This document shows positions 42,736 through 49,395 of a stretch of 49,395 nucleotides of DNA, one piece after another; positions within the stretch are counted from its first letter, which is position 1; every line of letters begins with the position of its first letter. The translations under genes were made by a program, and so were the position numbers. The DNA lies in NCBI RefSeq assembly GCF_947501665.1, contig NZ_CANMWS010000035.1:1-49395 (forward strand), given 5' to 3'. The notes beneath the pieces were generated by a model. The model was not told the DNA's origin, searched no databases, and was given only the letters and a program-made list of their open reading frames with translations. The stretch comes from an uncultured Shewanella sp. (GTDB taxonomy: Bacteria; Pseudomonadota; Gammaproteobacteria; Enterobacterales; Shewanellaceae).

Positions 42736-44046
42736 TTACTCCACTTCAACTATCATGGCAGTCCCTAAACCCCCTGCCGCACATGCTGTTGCTAATCCTG
42801 TTCCACCCCCACGACGCTTAAGTTCACGACAAACTTGTGTCACAAGACGTGTCCCTGTTGCGGCAAAAGGATGCCCATAAGCAAGCGAGCCACCCAATAC
42901 ATTGAATTTATCCATATCAATCTGGCCTATAGCACGATCGCGCCCGAGTTTTTCTTCCGCAAATTTCTTCGACTCAAACATTTGCATATTCGCAAGAGAT
43001 TGGGCCGCAAACGCTTCATGCATTTCAATTAAGGTTAAATCTTCTAACTCCATCCCCGCGCGTTTTAAGGCAATCGGTGTCGCATAAGAGGGGCCCATTA
43101 GCATGTCTTGCCAGACATCAATGGCACAATGTGCATAGCTCTTAATATAGCCTAATGGTTCATAACCTAAGGCTTTTGCATGCCCCTCACTCATCAATAG
43201 TATCGCAGAGGCTCCATCGGTTAATGGCGTACTATTCGCCGCGGTGACGGTACCATGTTTACGGTCGAAAGCGGGACGCAATTTTGCATAAGATGCTAGC
43301 TCAGAATTGGTACGGATATTATTATCACGCTCAATAAATTGCTTGTAAGGAGGGACATGGGCCGTCATCACTTCATCATTCAACTTACCGGCATCCCATG
43401 TCTGGGTGGCTAATGTATGGGAACGATGAGCGAGTGCATCTTGATCTGCTCGGCTAATATTGTAAGTCTTAGCCATTTGCTCGGCCGTTTGCCCCATCGA
43501 CAACCCCGTCGAATACTCCGCTACTGCTGGAGGGACGGGTAATAAATCTTTGATTCCAAGACGACGAAAAATAGCCAGCTTTTGGGAGAAAGTCCGCGCT
43601 TTATTCAAATCCACCAAAGCATGAGCCAATTTTGTAGAAACGCCTATCGGCAATACAGATGAAGAATCCGATCCTCCCGCTACACCAATATCCATATTAC
43701 CCGTCATAATAGACTCGGCCACACTGATCGTAGACTGAAAACTGGTTGCACATGCTCGAGTCACGCTGTAAGCATCTGTGTGTACATTCATACCTGTGCC
43801 AAGCACAATCTCGCGAGCAATATTGGGTGCCTTCGGCATTTGCACCACTTGTCCAAATACCAATTGCTCAATTAATTTAGGATCCAGATCAGAGCGAGTG
43901 ATGAGTTCATTTACAACCATCTTCCCCATATCCAGCGCTGAAACACCATGAAAAGCGGTTGCCTGTTTTGCAAAAGGCGTACGCAAGCCTGATACAATTG
44001 CAATCCGCTCGCCCTTAGCGTTTGTTACCTGTTGTCTATCACTCAT
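42736..44046 (-). CDS. fadI: 3-ketoacyl-CoA thiolase FadI
   Basis: It cleaves 3-ketoacyl-CoA with CoA to acetyl-CoA and a shortened acyl-CoA, as the beta subunit with FadJ. The 436 residues equal the usual FadI length. Active-site elements are intact: C99 (RACATS), MHEAFAAQ, H392 in YGHPFAATG, and the C-terminal Cys in CAAGGLGTAM. AGAGGG lies 6 nt before the ATG. It is the first gene of the fadIJ operon, divergent from moxR, with a FadR-like palindrome upstream. Confidence 0.97.
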   Translation of the reverse strand: MSDRQQVTNAKGERIAIVSGLRTPFAKQATAFHGVSALDMGKMVVNELITRSDLDPKLIEQLVFGQVVQMPKAPNIAREIVLGTGMNVHTDAYSVTRACATSFQSTISVAESIMTGNMDIGVAGGSDSSSVLPIGVSTKLAHALVDLNKARTFSQKLAIFRRLGIKDLLPVPPAVAEYSTGLSMGQTAEQMAKTYNISRADQDALAHRSHTLATQTWDAGKLNDEVMTAHVPPYKQFIERDNNIRTNSELASYAKLRPAFDRKHGTVTAANSTPLTDGASAILLMSEGHAKALGYEPLGYIKSYAHCAIDVWQDMLMGPSYATPIALKRAGMELEDLTLIEMHEAFAAQSLANMQMFESKKFAEEKLGRDRAIGQIDMDKFNVLGGSLAYGHPFAATGTRLVTQVCRELKRRGGGTGLATACAAGGLGTAMIVEVE

Positions 44047-44122
44047 TTGTCGCCCTCTTATTCATCTTATCTAAAAAAAACTAGATATTTTATGTCCTTG
44101 CTTAACCAAATTTCATGTTCGA

Positions 44123-44139
44123 AACAGGTCAGACCATCA
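44123..44139. promoter_or_regulatory. FadR-like operator upstream of fadIJ
   Basis: ACAGGTCAGACCATC contains GGTC-A-GACC, with flanks close to the FadR consensus core TGGTCNGACCA (one mismatch at the first position). It is centred at 44131, 85 nt before the fadI start. FadR represses beta-oxidation genes until long-chain acyl-CoA is present, so the site fits the gene. It is also in the moxR promoter region. Confidence 0.6.
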
Positions 44140-44274
44140 AAGTGGACTCTGATTCTACCTCCTAAACAATAAGTTTTAAACACTTGTTCATCTTTTAACA
44201 CTAGCCAAAGGCTAGAAAAATTATTTATTATAAGGGTCATCAAGGATTATTTAAAAAAATAAACGAGTATCATC

Positions 44275-45231
44275 ATGCCTTTAAGTCAACTTCATGCTTT
44301 ACGCGATTACTTAGATAGTGTCATTCTAGGACAACCTTCTCTCACCGAAAATTTACTCATCGCCTTGATTGCCGACGGACATTTACTGGTTGAGGGCCCT
44401 CCAGGACTAGCAAAAACACGGGCTGTAAAGGCCCTATGTGAAGGCGTAGAAGGAGATTTTCATCGAGTCCAATTCACTCCTGATCTCTTGCCTGCCGATC
44501 TCACTGGAACTGATATTTATCGCGCTCAAACAGGTGTATTTGAATTTGAATCGGGCCCTATTTTTCACAATTTAATTTTAGCCGATGAGATTAACCGTGC
44601 GCCGGCAAAAGTCCAGTCCGCTTTATTAGAAGCTATGGGAGAAGGTCAAGTTACGGTCGGGAAACACAGCTATCAATTACCTGATTTATTTCTCGTCATG
44701 GCTACCCAAAACCCTCTTGAAAATGAAGGCACATATCCTCTTCCTGAAGCACAACTCGATCGCTTTTTAATGCATTTAAATCTCGATTATCCAGATGCTG
44801 AAACAGAGCTAAAAATCATGCGCATGTCTCGTAAAGAAGCCCTCAAACATGATATGCCACATACAAGCCCCATTAGCCAAAAGGATATCTTTACCGCACG
44901 AGATCAAGCCTTAGAAATTTATCTTGCCGAGCCATTAGAGCAATACATAGTCAATATTATCATGGCAACAAGACAACCTAAGGCCTATAGTCACCAGTTA
45001 GAAAGTTGGCTAGAATACGGTGTCAGTCCAAGAACCAGCTTATCACTCGAGCGATGTGCACGAGCGCGAGCTTATTTATATGAAAGAGACTTCGTTTCTC
45101 CTGAAGATATTCAAGCTGTCGCTCCTAATGTTTTAAGACACAGACTATTGCTCAGCTATCAAGCACAAGCAGAAGGCGTCACGCCCGATAGTGTTATCGA
45201 ACATATTCTGTCTCAAGTTGCAGTACCTTAA
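44275..45231 (+). CDS. MoxR-family AAA+ ATPase
   Basis: A chaperone-like ATPase of 318 residues. Walker A is G41-PPGLAKT48 and Walker B is ILAD104-E105INRAP; the sensor-type segment VMATQNPLENEGTYPLPEAQLDRFLMHL is typical of MoxR proteins. It heads the operon DUF58, DUF4381, VWA (BatA-like) and VWA/TPR (BatB/C-like), all on the plus strand. In such operons the MoxR ATPase is thought to act with the VWA proteins in metal insertion or protein assembly. The ribosome site is weak. Confidence 0.95.
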   Translation: MPLSQLHALRDYLDSVILGQPSLTENLLIALIADGHLLVEGPPGLAKTRAVKALCEGVEGDFHRVQFTPDLLPADLTGTDIYRAQTGVFEFESGPIFHNLILADEINRAPAKVQSALLEAMGEGQVTVGKHSYQLPDLFLVMATQNPLENEGTYPLPEAQLDRFLMHLNLDYPDAETELKIMRMSRKEALKHDMPHTSPISQKDIFTARDQALEIYLAEPLEQYIVNIIMATRQPKAYSHQLESWLEYGVSPRTSLSLERCARARAYLYERDFVSPEDIQAVAPNVLRHRLLLSYQAQAEGVTPDSVIEHILSQVAVP

Positions 45232-45245
45232 AGGTGGACTTGAGT

Positions 45246-46220
45246 ATGAGAATATCTCAAAAAAGCCGCGAAAATACGGCGAATACTCACTCCATTGACG
45301 ATAAATTGCCACTCTTTTCAAACGGCGTACATTTAACCGACAAAGAGTTACTCGCTTGCCAGACCTTAGCGCAAGCATTACCTGAAAAACGGGCTCGTGC
45401 TAAAGCGAGCCTAGCAGGTCATCGCGCCAGTACCATAAAAGGCCGAGGAATGGAATTTGCAGAGGTCAGGCAATATCAAAATGGGGATGATGTGCGCACC
45501 ATTGATTGGCGCGTGACAGCGCGAACAGGTAAAACCCACACAAAATTATTCGTCGAAGAACGAGAGCGCCCCATATTAATTTTACTGGATTTAAGCCACA
45601 GCCTTTATTTTGGCTCCAGCCTATTATTGCAATCAGTACAAGCGGCTCACTTAGCCGCCACACTCGCATGGAGCGCCATTAATAATGGCGATAAAATTGG
45701 GGCATTAATTGCCAGTGAACAAGCTCATATTGAGCTTAAGCCTCGCAGCCGCCAACAAGGCATTTTGCAACTGGTGTCTAATTTAAAACACGTTCACGGT
45801 GAACAGCTTTCTCAATTATCGACCCAAGAGCGCGATCCTGAACATATGTTTCATGCTTGCCAGCGATTACGCCGATTAGCCAAACCGGGATCCTTAATTT
45901 GGATCATCAGTGATGGCAGCCATTTTACTCCTTCTTGTTTAGGGCCGTTATCTGAACTCAAGCGACATTGCGACATGGGCGCATTTTTAATTACCGATCC
46001 TCTCAGGCAAGGAAAGTTACCTCTGCCTAAACAATTTCAGCTTCCGGTTATTGAACGAAATAAAAAAATCTTACTCGATAGAAAAGGATATGATCAATGG
46101 CTGGGATCTCAATTAAGCACACAAGCTCAGTTTATCGACATCATGGATCAGCTTAACATTGTTACTCGCTCAATCGATTCAGGACTGCGTCTCAATGAAC
46201 AGCTAGGAGCATTTAGATAA
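45246..46220 (+). CDS. DUF58 domain protein
   Basis: A 324-residue MoxR-associated protein. The DUF58 signature GRGMEFAEVRQYQNGDDVRTIDWRVTARTGKTHTKLF is intact, followed by a VWA-like ILILLDLSHSLYFGS with a DxSxS metal-site pattern. No TM segment is obvious. The in-frame GTG at 45234 is less likely than the ATG at 45246, which has GGTGGA 7 nt upstream. It starts 14 nt after moxR and its stop overlaps the next start (TAATG). Confidence 0.93.
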   Translation: MRISQKSRENTANTHSIDDKLPLFSNGVHLTDKELLACQTLAQALPEKRARAKASLAGHRASTIKGRGMEFAEVRQYQNGDDVRTIDWRVTARTGKTHTKLFVEERERPILILLDLSHSLYFGSSLLLQSVQAAHLAATLAWSAINNGDKIGALIASEQAHIELKPRSRQQGILQLVSNLKHVHGEQLSQLSTQERDPEHMFHACQRLRRLAKPGSLIWIISDGSHFTPSCLGPLSELKRHCDMGAFLITDPLRQGKLPLPKQFQLPVIERNKKILLDRKGYDQWLGSQLSTQAQFIDIMDQLNIVTRSIDSGLRLNEQLGAFR

Positions 46221-46735
46221 TGTCAGCAACACCCAATCCGGCGCTAGCCAGTTTAAAAGACATCCATCTTCCCACAGCGATTGGTCATTGGCCTTTACCT
46301 ATCGGGTACTGGGTAGTTATCGTCATCAGCCTTATCATAGTATTCGCCCTCAGTGCGCTCATTTTTAAGCACTACAAATATACAGCCGCTAAACGTGAAG
46401 CTTTACGTCATTTAGCACTGCTGCAAGCTGACGATGAATACTATGCCATTCAAGTGAATAGCATCTTAAAGCGAGCGGCAATGAGTTATGTTCCTCGCCA
46501 GCAAATCGCCTCTTTAGAAGGAAAAGCTTGGTATAACTGGTTAGCCTCACAAGAAAATATCCCCCAGCTAAATCAGTTACTTGATAGTCGGTATCAACAA
46601 ACACCTCTTAATATAACGGAACTTGAAACACTGAAAGTATTAGCCAAACAGTGGATCCGTAATGGCTTACCCATAAAGCTAAGCCCCGCACCAAAAGAAA
46701 CTGCACACTCAACGTCGAAGGAGCCAATATGTTAA
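46220..46735 (+). CDS. DUF4381 membrane protein
   Basis: A 171-residue protein with a short N-terminal stretch that includes LKDIHLPTAIGHWPLPIGYW, one TM segment (about 32-50) and a helical cytoplasmic part containing EALRHLALLQADDEYYAIQVNSILKRAAM. This is the DUF4381 pattern, always found in MoxR/Bat-type operons. Its role is unknown. It overlaps DUF58 by 1 nt and the VWA gene by 7 nt, so translation is coupled. Confidence 0.9.
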   Translation: MSATPNPALASLKDIHLPTAIGHWPLPIGYWVVIVISLIIVFALSALIFKHYKYTAAKREALRHLALLQADDEYYAIQVNSILKRAAMSYVPRQQIASLEGKAWYNWLASQENIPQLNQLLDSRYQQTPLNITELETLKVLAKQWIRNGLPIKLSPAPKETAHSTSKEPIC

Positions 46736-47757
46736 CCTTAGCTTGGCCTTGGCTACTGATTTTACTGCCCTTACCTTTTATCATTCAAAAAAAATCTCAA
46801 TCCACAGAGCAAGGTGGACACTTACATTTATCGGGTGTAGAACCCCTTTCGCTGCAACCTTCTGCGATTAAGCAAAGTCTCACACGTAAGCGTTATTGGC
46901 TGATATGGGGATTACTGGTATTGAGTGCCACACGGCCACTATGGATGGGAGAGCCCATTGATTTACCGGCCAAAGGACGAGATCTCATGCTCTCCGTCGA
47001 TTTATCGGGCAGTATGCAAATTGAAGATATGCAAGTCAATGGACAAAATGTCGATCGTTTTACCTTAGTCCAACATGTGCTCAATGATTTTATTAAAAGG
47101 CGCAAAGGCGATCGAATTGGGCTTATTTTATTTGCCGATCATGCTTATTTACAATCACCACTAACGTTAGATAGACGCAGCGTCTCGCAGTTTTTAACTG
47201 AAGCACAAATCGGCCTTGTGGGTAAACAGACCGCTATTGGAGAGGCTATTGCGTTAGCCGTAAAGCGTTTCGATAATATCGATAAAAGTAATCGAATACT
47301 CATTTTACTCACCGACGGTTCCAATAATGCCGGCAGTATCACCCCCGATCAAGCCGCCGCTATCGCAGCAAAAAGAGGGATCAAAATCTACACCGTTGGT
47401 ATAGGCGCTGATGTGATGGAAAGACGAACACTGTTTGGCACTGAGCGTGTGAATCCATCTATGGATCTTGATGAAACTCAATTGAAATCCATTGCCAATA
47501 CTACCCATGGTCGCTATTTTAGAGCGCGAAATCCACAAGAATTACAACAGATTTATCAAGAAATTGATAAATTAGAGCCCGTTAGCCGCGACCAACTCAC
47601 TTATAGACCACAATCTGAACTGTTTTATTGGCCCTTAAGTATGGCCCTGATAGCCAGCATTTTAATTGCACTTGGCTATTTACCTTGGTTTAAACGTTTC
47701 ACATTTCGTAAAGATCAAAACAGTGAAGCACATCATTCAGCAAAAGGAAGGTCGTGA
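46729..47757 (+). CDS. BatA-like VWA-domain membrane protein
   Basis: A 342-residue protein with an N-terminal TM segment (about 5-20), a second one (about 57-72), a VWA domain (about 85-270), and a C-terminal TM segment (about 300-320). The metal-ion-dependent adhesion motif is intact: D91-LS93-GS95 in LSVDLSGSMQ, with ILLTDGSNNAG later. It faces the periplasm in known BatA models. It overlaps DUF4381 at its start and overlaps the next gene's start by 1 nt. It is expected to bind partner proteins under MoxR control. Confidence 0.93.
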   Translation: MLTLAWPWLLILLPLPFIIQKKSQSTEQGGHLHLSGVEPLSLQPSAIKQSLTRKRYWLIWGLLVLSATRPLWMGEPIDLPAKGRDLMLSVDLSGSMQIEDMQVNGQNVDRFTLVQHVLNDFIKRRKGDRIGLILFADHAYLQSPLTLDRRSVSQFLTEAQIGLVGKQTAIGEAIALAVKRFDNIDKSNRILILLTDGSNNAGSITPDQAAAIAAKRGIKIYTVGIGADVMERRTLFGTERVNPSMDLDETQLKSIANTTHGRYFRARNPQELQQIYQEIDKLEPVSRDQLTYRPQSELFYWPLSMALIASILIALGYLPWFKRFTFRKDQNSEAHHSAKGRS

Positions 47758-49395
47758 TGTTACATTTTTTACGCCCAGAATGGTTTTTAGCACTTATACC
47801 TTTAATCGCCATTTTGCTACTACTTTGGAAAAACAATAAAATTAACACCCATTGGGAACGTTATATCTCTCCTCATTTAGCAAAAGTGTTAATCACGGGA
47901 TCAGGCTCTAGCCAGAAACATCAATTGAGTATTCTCAGTTTAACTTGGTTTGTTGCAGTGCTCGCCTTATCAGGCCCCGCTTTAACCAAAAAAGACTTAC
48001 CTGTTTTTCAAACCGATCAAGGTCGTGTTCTGGTGATGGATATGTCTTTATCTATGTACGCAACCGATTTAAAACCCAATCGTCTATCACAGGCTAAATA
48101 TAAAGCAACCGATTTTCTTAAGGCGCTCTCTGAAGGTGAAACCGCATTGGTTGCATACTCTGGGGAAGCCTTCACCATCAGTCCTTTAACACGAGACAGT
48201 GCGACCTTACTGAATTTATTACCTACACTGTCACCTGCCATTATGCCTGTGACTGGCTCAAATGTTGCTGAGGCTTTATTAAAAGCAAAAACCTTACTCA
48301 TGCAAGCCGGTCATGTTAAAGGCGATATCATTTTATTCACTGATGGCATTCGCCGCAGCAGGCTTAATGAAGCCAAAGCTCAACTTAAAGGAACGCAATA
48401 TCGACTCGCCATTCTTGCTTTTGGCAGTCAACAAGGTGCGCCAATCTCATTACCCGATGGTCAATTACTCAGAAATAATAGTGATGATGTCGTGATTGCT
48501 AAAACTGATGATAATTTACTTAAAGAATTGGCTAATGCCAGCGATGGCACCTACATTCTTTCCCGTGCAGACGGTAAAGATATCACTCAACTCACAACAT
48601 GGCTCTCCCACACACAAGCAGCAAAAGCCACCCAAGTCAGTGGCGAAACTTGGCAAGATCTAGGCCCTTTCATTGCTTTATTACTGTTAATTCCAGCCTT
48701 ACTCAGTTTCCGTTACGGGCTCATATGTGCCTTACTCTTCACCAGTTTTTATCAAATCAAACCAGTTCAAGCCTCAACTTGGAATGATCTATGGCAAACT
48801 GCCGATCAACAAGGCATGCAAGCTTATCAAGACAAAAACTATGGCGCAGCGGCCGAAGACTTTGAACATAATCAATGGAAAGCCAGCGCACTTTATAAAG
48901 AAGGTCAATATGATAAAGCCCTTGAACTGTTTAAACAAAATAACACGGCAACAGGCCTCTACAATCAAGGCAATGCGCTGATGCAACTAGGCCAATACAG
49001 TAAAGCTAAAGCCACTTACCAAGACGCATTATCAAAAGCCCCTAATAATGACGATATCAAAGCTAACTTAGCCTTAGCTGAAAAATTAGAAAAGCAGCAA
49101 AACCAACAGGATAAGCAAGACCAGCAAAACCAACAGGATAAGCAAGACCAACAAAGCCAGCAGGATAATCAAGACCAACAAAACCAGCAGGATAAGCAAG
49201 ACCAACAAAACCAGCAGGATAAGCAAAACCAACAAAGCCAGCAGGATAAGCAAGACCAACAAAGCCAGCAGGATAAGCAAGACCAACAAAGCCAGCAGGA
49301 TAAGCAAGACCAACAAAGCCAGCAGGATAAGCAAGACCAACAAAGCCAGCAGGATAAGCAAGACCAACAAAGCCAGCAGGATAAGCAAGACCAAC
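47757..49395 (+). CDS. BatB/BatC-like VWA and TPR protein, cut by the window end
   Basis: It begins at the ATG at 47757 overlapping the previous stop (GTGATG), and is open to the end of the window (546 codons). N-terminal TM segments are at about 9-24 and 58-74, with a VWA domain at about 88-280 and MIDAS D95-MS97-LS99. A TM segment (about 302-330) and TPR-type repeats (about 345-440; AYQDKNYGAAAEDF, LYKEGQYDKALELF, GNALMQLGQYSKAKATYQDAL) follow. From residue 447 the coding DNA enters an in-frame 27-bp repeat coding for QQSQQDKQD-like units, a polar, low-complexity region. A VWA plus TPR fusion is typical for the last part of Bat operons. The C-terminal end is not seen, and a BatD gene may follow. 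Confidence 0.9.
   Translation, partial: MLHFLRPEWFLALIPLIAILLLLWKNNKINTHWERYISPHLAKVLITGSGSSQKHQLSILSLTWFVAVLALSGPALTKKDLPVFQTDQGRVLVMDMSLSMYATDLKPNRLSQAKYKATDFLKALSEGETALVAYSGEAFTISPLTRDSATLLNLLPTLSPAIMPVTGSNVAEALLKAKTLLMQAGHVKGDIILFTDGIRRSRLNEAKAQLKGTQYRLAILAFGSQQGAPISLPDGQLLRNNSDDVVIAKTDDNLLKELANASDGTYILSRADGKDITQLTTWLSHTQAAKATQVSGETWQDLGPFIALLLLIPALLSFRYGLICALLFTSFYQIKPVQASTWNDLWQTADQQGMQAYQDKNYGAAAEDFEHNQWKASALYKEGQYDKALELFKQNNTATGLYNQGNALMQLGQYSKAKATYQDALSKAPNNDDIKANLALAEKLEKQQNQQDKQDQQNQQDKQDQQSQQDNQDQQNQQDKQDQQNQQDKQNQQSQQDKQDQQSQQDKQDQQSQQDKQDQQSQQDKQDQQSQQDKQDQQSQQDKQDQ
49095..49395 (+). repeat. 27-bp in-frame tandem repeat (minisatellite), 11 copies plus partial
   Basis: Eleven full copies of a 27-nt unit start at 49095 and repeat every 27 nt; a twelfth begins at 49392. 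The 9-residue unit is QQ(N/S)QQ(D)(K/N)Q(D/N). The first five copies vary, whereas copies six to eleven (49230-49391) are identical to the base. The window ends inside the array, so the total number is unknown. Confidence 0.95.

Noticed and set aside
49086..49394. Minus-strand open frame of repeated LLILLALLVL-type residues
   Set aside because: It is the antisense shadow of the 27-bp repeat. The plus strand continues the VWA/TPR gene in frame from 47757, and the shadow is only hydrophobic because the repeat is Gln/Asp-rich on the other strand.
49095..49395. CRISPR-like array
   Set aside because: The repeats are directly adjacent with no unique spacers and lie in frame inside a coding sequence, so it is a minisatellite.

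Overview
The window looks like chromosome of a low-GC marine gammaproteobacterium of the Shewanella type (Shewanellaceae). This rests on gene content and order: an aroC-prmB block with smrB divergent, yfcL and an ATP-NAD-kinase-like gene; then sixA, an M16 peptidase, fadI-fadJ, and a moxR-DUF58-DUF4381-VWA-VWA/TPR operon. Codon use, AT-rich intergenic DNA and many signalling and secreted proteins fit. No rRNA, tRNA, CRISPR array, integrase or intact insertion sequence was seen. Species is not assignable by eye.

Layout. 1-4.5 kb: two small membrane/coiled-coil proteins of unknown function, a bacterial lipoxygenase and a YdcH-like (DUF465) protein. 4.6-11.9 kb: a mixed accessory stretch with a LysR regulator divergent from an AzoR-like flavoprotein, an orphan OmpR-type winged helix, a LACTB-like serine hydrolase, NfsA nitroreductase, a YdhF-like aldo/keto reductase and a degenerate nuclease-fold secreted protein. 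12.3-14.4 kb: a secreted DNase-I-fold phosphodiesterase with two C-terminal beta-rich binding modules. 14.5-20.1 kb: a probable metal-related group of a His-rich envelope protein, a divergent YHYH protein, a P1B-4-type metal ATPase and a double zinc-ribbon protein. 20.1-23.7 kb: a phosphopantetheinyl transferase, a membrane diguanylate cyclase and an unknown protein. 23.8-28.6 kb: conserved housekeeping block (RNA methyltransferase, yfcL, ATP-NAD-kinase-like gene, aroC, prmB; smrB divergent). 29-37.5 kb: sixA, an M16 peptidase and a 1454-residue propeller/PAS/GGDEF/EAL sensor. 37.7 kb: a 59-residue secreted peptide. 38.3-44.0 kb: fatty-acid beta-oxidation, with fadI-fadJ plus a second FadI paralogue next to an SGNH esterase. 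44.3 kb to the end: the MoxR/Bat operon, whose last gene runs off the window inside a 27-bp repeat.

Points most worth following: (1) the EEP phosphodiesterase with three WETFT repeats and a six-repeat tectonin propeller, a possible secreted effector; (2) the second FadI, full length but with the catalytic His of the GHP motif replaced by Asn; (3) the apparently cytosolic lipoxygenase with all five iron ligands; (4) the divergent GHAH/YHYH pair beside a P1B-4 ATPase that carries both SPC and HEGST motifs; (5) the 27-bp in-frame minisatellite in the BatB/C-like protein; (6) the very AT-rich sensor segment of the GGDEF/EAL protein. None is proven to be a new system; they are candidates from sequence reading alone.
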